16,242 bases of DNA, from contig CAXXCR010000014.1 in the NCBI GenBank assembly GCA_963668015.2, positions 1 to 16,242 on the forward strand. The letters run 5' to 3'. The notes beneath the pieces were generated by a model, which had not been told where the DNA came from, did no database searches, and saw only the letters and a program-made list of their open reading frames with translations. This DNA comes from Ilyobacter_A sp963668015 (GTDB taxonomy: Bacteria; Fusobacteriota; Fusobacteriia; Fusobacteriales; Fusobacteriaceae). Made by a program: the position numbers and the translations under genes. Below, piece after piece: positions 7,415-15,841 of the stretch (position 1 is its first letter; every line of letters starts with the position of its first letter).

Positions 7415-8440
7415 CTATAACACCCCAAAGTCTTTGAGATCACCTTTTATTTCATGCAGGTCTAAAAGCATCCTTTCCATTCCTTCTTCATCCAATCTGT
7501 GTGTGTTATGCGAATGATACTCTTCTGCATTGGTTATAACTGTTTCTCCATTCTCAAAATACTTTCCGTAATTCAAATCCCTGTTGTCTGCTGGAACTCT
7601 AAAATAATCTCCAAAGTCTATCGCTCTTGCACTTTCTCCCTTTGTTAGAAGAGCTTCATATAGTTTTTCTCCATGTCTTGTCCCTATCACCTGTATCTCA
7701 TGTTCGGATCTTCCCAAAATATTTTTTAGTGAATTTGCTAGGTTTTCAACTGTTGAAGCAGGGGCTTTTTGTACAAAAAGATCTCCATTTTTACCGTTTT
7801 TAAATGCAAACAGTACAAGATCAACAGCCTGGTCGAGGCTCATCATAAATCTTGTCATATTAGGGTCTGTAATAGTTATAGGCTCTCCGTTTTTTATCTG
7901 ATTTATAAATAGGGGTATTACTGATCCTCTGGAGGCCATTACATTTCCATATCTTGTTACACAAATTGTTATCTCATCTTCATTTAAATTTCTAGCTTTT
8001 GCTATAGCTACTTTTTCCATCATGGCTTTAGATATTCCCATTGCGTTTATTGGGTATACAGCCTTGTCTGTACTCAGACATATGACTTTATTCACTCCAG
8101 AATTTATAGCTGCATTAAGTACATTTTCCGTTCCTATTACATTTGTCTGTACAGCTTGCATTGGATAAAATTCGCAAGAAGGAACCTGCTTTAGTGCCGC
8201 TGCATGAAATACAAAATCTACACCTCTCATAGCATCAGTTATAGAGTTGTAGTCTCTAACATCACCTATATAAAACTTAAGTTTTGGATGGTTATAACCC
8301 CTTCTCATATCATCCTGTTTTTTTTCGTCTCTTGAAAATATTCTGATCTCTTTAATTTCAGTATCTAAAAATTTTCTAAGAACAGCATTTCCAAAAGATC
8401 CTGTCCCACCCGTTATAAGCAACGTCTTTCCTTTGAACAT
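7415..8440 (-). CDS. capE: CapE/FnlA-type UDP-GlcNAc 4,6-dehydratase, 5-inverting (UDP-L-FucNAc synthesis, first step)
   Basis: This is a 341-residue soluble extended short-chain dehydrogenase. The NAD-binding loop GGTGSFG is at 11-17, FHAAALKQVP at 78-87, STDKA at 123-127, and the modified active pair is M134/K138 (MGISK), in which the usual tyrosine is methionine, as is normal for this dehydratase group. The C-terminal segment GTRHGEKLYEALLT fits CapE/FnlA/WbjB. It removes water from UDP-GlcNAc and inverts C5 to give the L-sugar 4-keto intermediate used by CapF. The start has AGGGGA six bases upstream, formed partly by the end of the preceding gene (11-base gap). The membrane paralogue PglF in this window catalyses the retaining version of the same reaction on the same donor. 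Confidence 0.95.
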   Translation of the reverse strand: MFKGKTLLITGGTGSFGNAVLRKFLDTEIKEIRIFSRDEKKQDDMRRGYNHPKLKFYIGDVRDYNSITDAMRGVDFVFHAAALKQVPSCEFYPMQAVQTNVIGTENVLNAAINSGVNKVICLSTDKAVYPINAMGISKAMMEKVAIAKARNLNEDEITICVTRYGNVMASRGSVIPLFINQIKNGEPITITDPNMTRFMMSLDQAVDLVLFAFKNGKNGDLFVQKAPASTVENLANSLKNILGRSEHEIQVIGTRHGEKLYEALLTKGESARAIDFGDYFRVPADNRDLNYGKYFENGETVITNAEEYHSHNTHRLDEEGMERMLLDLHEIKGDLKDFGVL

Positions 8441-8451
8441 ATCTACATCCC

Positions 8452-9795
8452 CTATCTTTCTTTATTCTCCTGAAGTGTTAATTGAACCATGTCTTGCTTT
8501 AATGAGTCCATAATGTTTGAAATATCATGATTCTCTTTCCCAAAATTCCAAGCTTGTTGACTAAATTTTGTTATTGTTTTCGGATCATCTAAAAGATTGC
8601 TTAATGCCGGATAAATTTTATCCAAACTATCTACAATAACTGCTAAATCATTCTTCTTTAAGTACTCAATTGATGCAGCCTCGTTCCACCCGACCGCCAA
8701 TATGCACTTTCCTTTAGTGAAATAATCTACCAACTTAGTTGAAAATGATAGTCTAGTTAATAGTTTTTCTTTCAAGTATAAAGATTCCACATGAACTAAA
8801 ATATCAGCATTTTTTTGAACTTCATTAACTTTGTTTAAGGGGATTCCTCCCATGAATCTTATACTATTTATTTTTGAAAGTGCTCTTTTCATTTTTGAGG
8901 TTAATTCGTTTTTCGAATAAATACAAAGTACCCCTTTATTACCCCCCTCATTAATTTTATCAAGTGCTCTACCCATTCTTTCAAGTGTTGTCCATCTACC
9001 AGCGTATATATTTCCTGTGTATACTAATTTTAAAGGATAATTAATTTTAATCTTTGTACTTATGACATCTTCAAATACTCCACCTTTACTCAATAACTTG
9101 CTGTTTATATTAAAATTTTTATCATATTCTTTCTTTTGCTTAGGTACTATAGTGTAGACTAAATCTGATGCCCCAGCTGTTTTCTTAATATTTTTTCTTA
9201 CCGTTAATTTGTTAATCCAAAATAATGGTGAAAATGACAATCTTTTCATTGAGTACACATCATCAACAAAATATAGTATCGATTTCGCTTTTGATGTATT
9301 AATAACATAATACTGTAAATTGTTCATATAAATGCTTGAACATGCTAATGAAAGTACAGTATCTGGATTAAATTCATGAATAAACTCATCTAACTCTTTT
9401 GTTTTCCACTTCCCAATTTTCCATAGAAGCTCTCGTGCTATTAGGAAAATGTTCCATCTATATTTGAGAAAAAATCTGTATATTTTCTTTCCTATTACTT
9501 CTTCTCTTTCCAAACTTTTTTGAGTTCTAGAATTTTTAAAATTCAATCTATCAATCTTTATTCCTGTTTTAGTACTAGAATTAAGAAGATTTTTAATCAG
9601 TCTATTCTCTGATATTTGAAAAAAAGTATCGCATACAGCTGTGTTTGGTAAGTCCGGTCTTGCATATATCATGGCAATTTTATCTTTAGGCCATCCTTTA
9701 AACAAATTTGAGAATGTATTTCCAATATTATTATCATCTGTCCAAGCGGCATCAGAAAGAATTAATATTTTAGGATACTCCTTGTCTGCACTCAT
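8452..9795 (-). CDS. Probable GT-B-like glycosyltransferase of capsule loci, divergent
   Basis: The 447-residue protein starts KILILSDAAW-TDDNNIGNT near residues 10-27 and has a C-terminal half that looks like a GT-B donor domain: LVYTGNIYAGRW, then IRFMGGIPLNKVNEVQKN (a typical offset GT4 segment), ADILVHVESL and STKLVDYFTKGKCILAVG, where the ring of acidic/lysine residues would hold the nucleotide. The usual E-x7-E motif is not clear; E-S-L followed by the S-T-K-L-V-D-Y-F stretch takes its place. I recall similar proteins from low-GC capsule clusters but cannot name a characterised one. ATG 9795 is preferred because AAGGTG is five bases upstream; GTG 9801 would overlap the previous stop but has no spaced ribosome site. 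It is sandwiched between a GT4 gene and capE. Confidence 0.7.
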   Translation of the reverse strand: MSADKEYPKILILSDAAWTDDNNIGNTFSNLFKGWPKDKIAMIYARPDLPNTAVCDTFFQISENRLIKNLLNSSTKTGIKIDRLNFKNSRTQKSLEREEVIGKKIYRFFLKYRWNIFLIARELLWKIGKWKTKELDEFIHEFNPDTVLSLACSSIYMNNLQYYVINTSKAKSILYFVDDVYSMKRLSFSPLFWINKLTVRKNIKKTAGASDLVYTIVPKQKKEYDKNFNINSKLLSKGGVFEDVISTKIKINYPLKLVYTGNIYAGRWTTLERMGRALDKINEGGNKGVLCIYSKNELTSKMKRALSKINSIRFMGGIPLNKVNEVQKNADILVHVESLYLKEKLLTRLSFSTKLVDYFTKGKCILAVGWNEAASIEYLKKNDLAVIVDSLDKIYPALSNLLDDPKTITKFSQQAWNFGKENHDISNIMDSLKQDMVQLTLQENKER

Positions 9796-9797
9796 TT

Positions 9798-10922
9798 TCA
9801 CACCTTCAATTCCATTGTATTTCGTTGATATATATTAGTTAATAATATTAACACATTATCTATATCGTATTTTTTTACAGCTTTACTATTGTTTAAAGCC
9901 ATTTTATTTCGTTGTTTCTTATTTTCAAGTAAGTTATCAATACGATTTGAAAAATCTATATAACTTGGCGGGTTACAAGTATATCCTGTTATACCATCTA
10001 TTGAATAGTCAACAATCCCATGCACATTAGATGTAAGGATTGGAAGACCACAAGCCATAGCTTCTAGTGCAGCCATCCCTAACCCCTCTCTCATAGAAGG
10101 AAAAGCAAATACATCTGAAGCTTTACAAATTTCTGCAATATCTGTTCTAAATCCTAATAATCTTACTTGTTTTTCTATACCTAGCTCTTCAGATAAGCAC
10201 TCGAGATGTTCTTTTAGTACTCCTAAACCACAAATAATGTAGTAAACTTTAGGATTATCAATATTTGAAATGGCCCTAATAATTGTTTCATGATTCTTGT
10301 TATTATTGAGTTCCCCAACTGAAAGTACAAGAAAAGCATCTTCTGGCATTCCAATTTCCTTACGCTTTTCTACTTTATCTATAACTGCTTCACTGAATTT
10401 TTTTGTATCTAATCCAACCCCGGGAATATACTCTATTCTCCTTGCTTTAAAAGATATTTTTGCCCTTTCATAGTCTTCTTTATTAATAGTAATAAGTGTG
10501 TCTGTATACCTTGCCAGCCATTTTTCTAACGGATAATAAAATAGCCAGTTCTTCAATGGCGCTCCTTTATAGAAATGAAAACCATGGGCTGTATAAAATA
10601 CTTTTACATTACTTAATTTTTTACATACCAATCTAACAATAAATGATGCTACAGGTGTGTGTGTGTGTACTAAATCATACTTCTCTTCAAAAATAATTTT
10701 TTTAAGCATTTTATAAGCCCTAAAATTGTCTTTGCTTAATGGTGATCTCTGAAGCGGCAAGTCATATACTTTGCATCCCATTTCTTTAAGCTCAGGTTTT
10801 AATTCCTGTTCAATATTAAATGCTACATCTACCCTATGACCTCCATCAGCGAGCAATTTAATATGGGGAATTAAAAATGCATTTACTGTGTTTGAAATTG
10901 TTGTTACATATAGTATCTTCAT
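9798..10922 (-). CDS. GT4-family glycosyltransferase (CapM/EpsF-like)
   Basis: This is a 374-residue GT-B enzyme. The N-terminal acceptor domain shows KILYVTTIS at 2-10, the conserved VHTHTPVAS at 85-93 and YTAHGFHFYKGAP at 110-122. The donor domain shows GVGLD 168-172, VGELNNNKNH 202-211, LLGFRTD 255-261 and the EGLGMAALE acidic pair E279/E287. CapM/EpsF-like transferases add an early sugar to the lipid-linked primer. Its place right after pglD (25-base gap) makes it the likely second-step enzyme, in the position PglA holds in Campylobacter loci, although the sequence is the CapM rather than the PglA type. Donor and linkage cannot be read. The stop lies two bases upstream of the next start. 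Confidence 0.92.
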   Translation of the reverse strand: MKILYVTTISNTVNAFLIPHIKLLADGGHRVDVAFNIEQELKPELKEMGCKVYDLPLQRSPLSKDNFRAYKMLKKIIFEEKYDLVHTHTPVASFIVRLVCKKLSNVKVFYTAHGFHFYKGAPLKNWLFYYPLEKWLARYTDTLITINKEDYERAKISFKARRIEYIPGVGLDTKKFSEAVIDKVEKRKEIGMPEDAFLVLSVGELNNNKNHETIIRAISNIDNPKVYYIICGLGVLKEHLECLSEELGIEKQVRLLGFRTDIAEICKASDVFAFPSMREGLGMAALEAMACGLPILTSNVHGIVDYSIDGITGYTCNPPSYIDFSNRIDNLLENKKQRNKMALNNSKAVKKYDIDNVLILLTNIYQRNTMELKV

Positions 10923-10947
10923 TCATAATTCTCCAATCATTAAATGT

Positions 10948-11583
10948 TTAATACATCTTCTTAGCCGGAACTCCTACATAAATTCCAGGTTTTGCTAAAT
11001 CCTTAATTACCACTGATCCTGCTCCTGTAATCACATTTCCACCTATTTTCACACCTTGTATAAAGCTGCTCCCCATTCCTACCCAAGAGCAGTCTCCTAC
11101 TTCTACCCCTCCTGCCAGACCTGCATTGGGTGAGATATGTACATGATTTCCTATGCTACAGTCATGCTCTACGACTGCTCCACTGTTTATTATACAGTGC
11201 TCCCCTATATTAGTATAAGGGTTTACTATCACCCCAGCCATAATTACAGTCCCTTGTTTTATTTCAACCATTTCTCCTATAATTGCAGTGGGATGTATCG
11301 ATGTGAAATAACTTAAGTCAGGATATTTCTCAGATATTTTTTTTCTTATATCATTTGAACCTATCCCGATTACAAATTCCGCTTCATCTTTCAATTCAGA
11401 AATTTTCTCTAATTTTCCTATTACAGGTTTACCAAAATAGGCCTTGCATTCATCTTCCACATAGGAATCATCCAAAAATCCCTTCAATTCCAAATCAGCT
11501 CCATGCTTTATATTCTGTAAAATAATGTCAGCAATAACTTTAGCATGACCACCTGCCCCTATAATAACAATCTTTTTACTCAT
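10948..11583 (-). CDS. pglD: PglD-like UDP-4-amino-sugar N-acetyltransferase
   Basis: The 211-residue protein has a small Rossmann-like N-terminal domain (VIIGAGGHAK, 6-15) and a left-handed beta helix of hexapeptide repeats from about residue 98 to the end. The end is the typical PGIYVGVPAKKMY. H140 in VVEHDC matches the catalytic histidine position of PglD, and GAGSVVIKDL near 192-201 forms part of the acetyl-CoA site. PglD acetylates the 4-amino group of UDP-4-amino-4,6-dideoxy-GlcNAc to give UDP-N,N'-diacetylbacillosamine. The start overlaps the end of pglC by eight bases (ATGAGTAA region), implying translational coupling; the pglC-pglD order also matches Campylobacter. NeuD-type sialate enzymes are related, but no sialic acid genes are present. 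Confidence 0.9.
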   Translation of the reverse strand: MSKKIVIIGAGGHAKVIADIILQNIKHGADLELKGFLDDSYVEDECKAYFGKPVIGKLEKISELKDEAEFVIGIGSNDIRKKISEKYPDLSYFTSIHPTAIIGEMVEIKQGTVIMAGVIVNPYTNIGEHCIINSGAVVEHDCSIGNHVHISPNAGLAGGVEVGDCSWVGMGSSFIQGVKIGGNVITGAGSVVIKDLAKPGIYVGVPAKKMY

Positions 11584-12187
11584 TTACCGTCCCCTCAAAC
11601 TTACCCATAGTCGCCTGCCCGTCTTGCGAAATGCCCTCTCTCAAAAAAACTTTTTTCACAGTCAAAAACATAATTTTTACATCCATAAAAAAACTGTATT
11701 TATCAACATAGTTCACATCCAGAATGAACTTTTCTTCCCAGGATATGGCATTTCTTCCATTTACCTGCGCCCATCCTGTTATTCCCGGCCTTACCTCATG
11801 TCTTCTTGCCTGATCGGAAGTATATTTGTCAAGATACTCAACAAGAAGCGGTCTCGGTCCTACAAGGCTCATATCACCTCTCAATACATTCCATATTTCC
11901 GGAAGTTCATCCAAACTGGCAGCTCTAAGAAGCTTTCCAAACTTTGTGAGCCTTTCTGAATCAGGCAGCTGATCCCCGTTTTCATCCACAGCATCCAGCA
12001 TTGTTCTGAATTTGTACATGGTAAATATTTCGCCGCCTTTACCAGGCCTTTTCTGCCTAAATATCACAGGGGATCCCAATTTCACTCTTACCACAAGGGC
12101 TACTATCGCATACACCCACCAAAATCCAATAAAAACAAAGAGTGCGAGCGATACATCTATAAATCTTTTAAAAAATATTTTATACAT
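11576..12187 (-). CDS. pglC: PglC-like phosphoglycosyl transferase (initiating enzyme)
   Basis: The 203-residue monotopic membrane enzyme starts MYKIFFKRFID, has one re-entrant hydrophobic segment (about 12-34), KRPGKGG at 46-52, MYKFRTM 57-63, and the catalytic D93-E94 dyad in SLDELPEIWNVL. GDMSLVGPRP and RPGITGWAQVNGRN follow. It transfers phospho-diacetylbacillosamine from UDP to undecaprenyl phosphate, starting the oligosaccharide on the cytoplasmic side. Length, start and dyad position match Campylobacter PglC closely, so I favour diNAcBac over galactose or GlcNAc as substrate, supported by the surrounding pglF/E/D. The start at 12187 rather than ATG 12199 is set by GGTGAT at the right distance. 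Confidence 0.93.
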   Translation of the reverse strand: MYKIFFKRFIDVSLALFVFIGFWWVYAIVALVVRVKLGSPVIFRQKRPGKGGEIFTMYKFRTMLDAVDENGDQLPDSERLTKFGKLLRAASLDELPEIWNVLRGDMSLVGPRPLLVEYLDKYTSDQARRHEVRPGITGWAQVNGRNAISWEEKFILDVNYVDKYSFFMDVKIMFLTVKKVFLREGISQDGQATMGKFEGTVNE

Positions 12188-12435
12188 TGTCATCACCATT
12201 TTTTTGATAAATTACTGCTTTTCTTACAACACTGAGATTTAAAACATGAGCTGCACAAAGAAAGTCTTTTAAATCAAAAGATTTTTCATTGTCGCAAATT
12301 ACACTAATCTTATGATTTGTTTAAAATTTTAAAACTAAAGGTTTCTATTCACTATTGATGAGCTTAAATTTTTTCCTCAGCGTACTCTGTGTACAAAAGT
12401 TTGTTTTAATATTCGTGTTTATGTATGGCTAATTA
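12188..12435. other. Intergenic region between pglE and pglC
   Basis: There are 248 bases without a convincing gene in any frame. On the minus strand it holds AT-rich inverted repeats, including TCTTTT-5-AAAAGA and the near-palindrome GTTTTAAAATTTTAAAC. None is followed by a clean T tract, so no terminator is called. A promoter for pglC onward could lie here, but I see no convincing -35/-10 pair. Confidence 0.5.
12192..12197 (-). promoter_or_regulatory. Ribosome binding site that selects the third of three clustered ATGs in pglC
   Basis: GGTGAT is the 3' part of the full anti-16S match (GGAGGTGATC), placed so that ATG 12187-12185 is at the proper distance. The two ATGs at 12199 and 12193 have only A-rich sequence before them or overlap this site. 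Confidence 0.6.
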
Positions 12436-13569
12436 TCATATTTTCCATAATTCTTTAATTATCCTTACTATTCTATTTAATTCAGCATCACTCATCTTAG
12501 TATCGCTCGGCAGACAGATGCCATTTTCAAAGAGTCTTTCCGACACCCCTTCACCTATAAAATCATATACAGAAAAAAAGGGCTGCATATGCATTGGCTT
12601 CCAAAGCGGCCTAGACTCGATGTTTTCTTTTTCCAGAGCTTTCACTATATCCAGAGGCCTTACTTTTCCACTTAAAATCATACAGCTAAGCCAATAGTTT
12701 GGTGCATCCCAGTGATTTACAGGCATCATTTCGACACCAGCCAATTGAGCCAATTCACGCTTATAAAAATGAAAAATATATTCTTTCTTTTTGATCCTTT
12801 CATCCAATACTCTAAGCTGCCCCCTGCCTATGCCTGCTACAACATTACTCATTCTGTAGTTAAACCCCAGCTCACTGTGCTGGTAGTGCTTTGCAGGATC
12901 TCTTGACTGGGTAGCCCAAAACCTTGCTTTTGCAATTTTTTCTTCATTATCAGACACCAGCATTCCACCGCCAGAGGTTGTAATAATTTTATTTCCGTTG
13001 AATGAATAAATCCCATAATCTCCAAAAGTTCCAGTATATCTCCCTTTATACTTTGATCCCAGACTCTCTGCCGCATCCTCTATAATGGGCACATTGTATT
13101 TATGGCATATATCTATTATTCTGTCCATGTCAGCAGACAAGCCGTATAGGTGTACAACTAATACAGCCTTTGGGAGTTTCCCTATCTCTAAATACTTTTG
13201 AAAAGCTTTCTCCAAAGCCATCGGACACATATTCCAGGTTTTATAATCGCTGTCTATGAATACAGGAACGGCATTTTGATACACTATAGGGTTTGCTGTG
13301 GCAGAAAAAGTAAGGCTCTGGCAAAATACGACGTCTCCTGCTTCTACCCCCACAGCTTTAAGGGCCAGGTGTATCGCACCTGTTCCTGAGTTCAATGCCG
13401 CTGCCGCTTTTATCCCTACTTTTGAAGCGAGCTCACTTTCAAACCCGTCCACATTTTTCCCTAGAGGAGCTATCCAATTAGTATCAAATGCTTCTTGTAC
13501 ATATTCCTTTTCATACCCCTCATCACTCATATGTGGTGATGCTAAATAAATTTTACCATTAACGGCCAT
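12436..13569 (-). CDS. pglE: PglE-like UDP-4-keto-6-deoxy-GlcNAc aminotransferase (DegT/DnrJ/EryC1 family)
   Basis: The 377-residue PLP enzyme shows NTNWIAPLG-like substrate loop (FDTNWIAPLGKNV, 28-40), SGTGAIHLAL 61-70 (phosphate cup), EDAAESLGSKYKG 164-176 with D165 pairing to the PLP nitrogen, and SFNGNKIITTSGGGM 189-203 with the Schiff-base lysine K194. It transfers an amino group, normally from glutamate, to C4 of the PglF product, giving UDP-4-amino-4,6-dideoxy-GlcNAc for PglD. Length and motifs are intact. The start has GGGAG eight bases upstream. Gaps of 212 bases before it and 248 after it are the largest among the intact genes here, so it may have its own promoter. Confidence 0.93.
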   Translation of the reverse strand: MAVNGKIYLASPHMSDEGYEKEYVQEAFDTNWIAPLGKNVDGFESELASKVGIKAAAALNSGTGAIHLALKAVGVEAGDVVFCQSLTFSATANPIVYQNAVPVFIDSDYKTWNMCPMALEKAFQKYLEIGKLPKAVLVVHLYGLSADMDRIIDICHKYNVPIIEDAAESLGSKYKGRYTGTFGDYGIYSFNGNKIITTSGGGMLVSDNEEKIAKARFWATQSRDPAKHYQHSELGFNYRMSNVVAGIGRGQLRVLDERIKKKEYIFHFYKRELAQLAGVEMMPVNHWDAPNYWLSCMILSGKVRPLDIVKALEKENIESRPLWKPMHMQPFFSVYDFIGEGVSERLFENGICLPSDTKMSDAELNRIVRIIKELWKI

Positions 13570-13781
13570 TAGAATAACTCCCTTTCAAAAATTTTTCATC
13601 CCTAAAATAAGCGTTCTTTATCACGGGTCTTTTAATTTTTTTATAATTTTTATTTTTAATCATTTGTAGAATTCAAGACTATGTATTTTTATAATATTTC
13701 CCCATATAGCTCTTTTTTCTCACTGTCCTCTGTGATAAAAAAACTTTTATTCACTGCATAGCCATTCACTTTAAATTTTTG
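13570..13781. other. Intergenic region between pglF and pglE
   Basis: There are 212 bases with no reading frame that resembles a protein. It carries a TCAC-8-GTGA hairpin flanked by T7 before and A6 after on the minus strand, which is the wrong order for an intrinsic terminator on either strand. The last 20 bases hold the pglE ribosome site. Confidence 0.5.
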
Positions 13782-15683
13782 TCACCCCATCACAGACACG
13801 GCTTCTACACTCCCTTTATTCCCCAAGTCTTCTTTACTTTCTTTTCTCTTTTCAAAGTGATGCTCCGGCTCCCTGTATGAGGGTACGAACATCTTCATTT
13901 CATCTTTTATACCCTGCACATCTCTTTTTTCTATATACCCTTTAAGTTTCTCAAGATGATATTCCAGCTTAACATCTTCCTCTTGCAGCTTGGCGATAAA
14001 TATCTTCTTATTCTCTGTCTTCATAGCTGCATCTACATCGTATAAAAGCTCCTCATAGAGCTTCTCACCGGGTCTTAATCCCACTATATCTATATCTATA
14101 TCTTCTCCAAAGTTAAGCCCAGATAGCTGTATAAGATTTTTTGCAAGGTCCATTATTTTTATAGATTTACCCATATCCAGAATAAACACCTCTCCGCCAT
14201 CTCCCAGTGCGCCTGTCTCCACCACAAGGCTTGCCGCCTCAGGAATGGTCATAAAATACCTTGTCACATCTGGATGAGTCACGGTCAGGTTTTTCTTCTC
14301 GTCTATAAGCTGCTTGAACAAGGGGATAACGCTGCCATTACTCCCCAATACATTTCCAAACCTTACTGCCATGTATTTTGTCTTGCTTTTCTTGCTAAAC
14401 TCCTGTATCACAAGTTCGCAGACTCTTTTAGTGGCTCCCATAACATTCGTAGGATTTACCGCCTTATCTGTAGAAACTAGTACAAATCTATCCACTCCGT
14501 ACGTATGTGAACACTCTGCAATGTTTTTTGTACCAAATATATTATTTTTTATAGCTTCCTCTGGGTTGCGCTCCATAAGAGGAACATGTTTATGGGCTGC
14601 TGCATGAAACACCAGGTTTGGACAGTATCTTTCAAACAACCAATGCAGTTTTTTCATATCCCTTATACTGCAAATCTCGCTTATTATATCCAGATTTGGA
14701 TACCTTCTCTGCAGCTCCAACTCTAAAAAATAAGCAGCGTTCTCATTTATATCCAATACAACTAAAGACTTTGGGTTGTATTTTGCCAGCTGCCTGCAGA
14801 GTTCACTTCCTATGCTTCCAGCACCACCTGTTACAAAGACCACTTTTCCTTCTACAAGCTTCCTTATGCTGTCGCTGTTAATTTTTTCCTCGCTTCTCCC
14901 GAGAAGATCCTCTATCTTCACATCCCGAACCTGGTTAAAAAGCGATTTCCCCTGTAATATTTCATTGAATGATGGAAGTATCTTTACCTCTATTCCGGCT
15001 TCATAACCTGTGCTGTTTATCTCTCTCAAGGTGTCACTTTCCAAAGAAGAAGCTATTATAAGTTCTTCTATCTCATATATCATGATTAGTTTTTTAAGAT
15101 CCTTTATCCTTCCCAAAACCCTGTATCCATAAAAAGTCAAATCAACTTTTTTAGGGTCATCATCAATAAAACCGAGTATCTCATACTTAAAACTTTTGTT
15201 TTTCAGGCTCTCTCTGGCTATATGCTCACCGAGTTCTCCCACACCGATTATAGCAACTTTTTTTAGCGCCTCAGGTCTTTCACCACCACTCATCATTCCT
15301 TCCAAATTCTGCACCAGCCGGAAGATGTGTCTGGCTAATAATTGTCCTACTGAACAGAGTATCACTATAAGCAGCAGCAGGTGTTTTGGAAACCTGTCCT
15401 CAAAAAATACTGCCCCCAAAAAAAATACAACTGCAGTCCCAATATTTAAACCGAGAATGTTATACATATCGAGAATATTGGTATAATGCCAGCTCTTTGT
15501 CTGCATCCTAAATATAAAATACAGGCACATATATACAATAATATAATATGCCATATACTGCCTTTTAAAAATTTGTGCCCAATTCAAATCATACTTTATA
15601 AAAAATGCCGCCACAAATCCAAATGAAATAATAAGAGTATCTAACAGTATTTTTACACTTTTTCTAATATTTGACTGCGTCAT
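13782..15683 (-). CDS. pglF: PglF/WbpM/CapD-type membrane UDP-GlcNAc 4,6-dehydratase (retaining)
   Basis: This 633-residue two-domain enzyme has four hydrophobic segments in about residues 10-120, then a Rossmann domain (IIGVGELGEH near 145-154), and then the catalytic extended short-chain dehydrogenase domain. The latter has FVTGGAGSIGSE (283-294), FHAAAHKHVPL near 359-369, STDKAVNPTN from 404 and the M415/K419 pair in MGATK, where methionine replaces the usual tyrosine as in this family. It dehydrates UDP-GlcNAc to the UDP-4-keto-6-deoxy sugar, the entry step to bacillosamine. With only CapD-type evidence it could feed another 2-acetamido-6-deoxy sugar, but pglE, pglC and pglD follow directly. 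The ATG at 15683, seven bases after GGGGAG, is preferred over ATG 15704, which has no ribosome site. Confidence 0.94.
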   Translation of the reverse strand: MTQSNIRKSVKILLDTLIISFGFVAAFFIKYDLNWAQIFKRQYMAYYIIVYMCLYFIFRMQTKSWHYTNILDMYNILGLNIGTAVVFFLGAVFFEDRFPKHLLLLIVILCSVGQLLARHIFRLVQNLEGMMSGGERPEALKKVAIIGVGELGEHIARESLKNKSFKYEILGFIDDDPKKVDLTFYGYRVLGRIKDLKKLIMIYEIEELIIASSLESDTLREINSTGYEAGIEVKILPSFNEILQGKSLFNQVRDVKIEDLLGRSEEKINSDSIRKLVEGKVVFVTGGAGSIGSELCRQLAKYNPKSLVVLDINENAAYFLELELQRRYPNLDIISEICSIRDMKKLHWLFERYCPNLVFHAAAHKHVPLMERNPEEAIKNNIFGTKNIAECSHTYGVDRFVLVSTDKAVNPTNVMGATKRVCELVIQEFSKKSKTKYMAVRFGNVLGSNGSVIPLFKQLIDEKKNLTVTHPDVTRYFMTIPEAASLVVETGALGDGGEVFILDMGKSIKIMDLAKNLIQLSGLNFGEDIDIDIVGLRPGEKLYEELLYDVDAAMKTENKKIFIAKLQEEDVKLEYHLEKLKGYIEKRDVQGIKDEMKMFVPSYREPEHHFEKRKESKEDLGNKGSVEAVSVMG

Positions 15684-15690
15684 ATCCACT

Positions 15691-15696
15691 CTCCCC
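15691..15696 (-). promoter_or_regulatory. Ribosome binding site that sets the pglF start
   Basis: GGGGAG followed by a 7-base spacer and ATG 15683-15681 lies inside the longer possible reading frame from ATG 15704. This trims seven residues from the longest reading. Confidence 0.7.
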
Positions 15697-15841
15697 AAAC
15701 ACAATAAAGTTTATATGTGTTTTCAATGTAATTTTTACTCGCATAGGATAATTCTAGGATATATTTTCAAGTACCTAAATTCTGTAATAATCAAAATCTA
15801 CTCTTTAATTTTATTACATTTGTTAAGGTTTTACAATATAA
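15697..15841 (-). promoter_or_regulatory. Leader region likely to hold the promoter of the pglF operon
   Basis: This AT-rich stretch lies between the terminator after manC and the pglF ribosome site and contains no gene. The operon needs a promoter after that terminator, and this is the only room for one. Short motifs such as TTGAAA occur on the minus strand, but no -35/-10 pair with good spacing stands out, so the call rests on position. A repeated ATCCTA (two copies 5 bases apart) lies in the middle. Confidence 0.3.

Noticed and set aside
10655..10668. (GT)7 dinucleotide repeat inside the GT4 gene, possible phase-variation tract
   Set aside because: It encodes the conserved VHTHTP motif of this glycosyltransferase type, and the frame is intact; codon choice explains it.
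12849..13076. Minus-strand open frame of 75 codons
   Set aside because: It is an alternative frame inside pglE, which has an intact conserved reading across this stretch.
13720..13760. Hairpin TCAC-8-GTGA as a pglF terminator
   Set aside because: On both strands the T run precedes and the A run follows the stem, which is the wrong order for an intrinsic terminator, and the stem is short.
14314..14607. Plus-strand open frame of 97 codons
   Set aside because: It is antisense to the catalytic domain of pglF, with no family resemblance.
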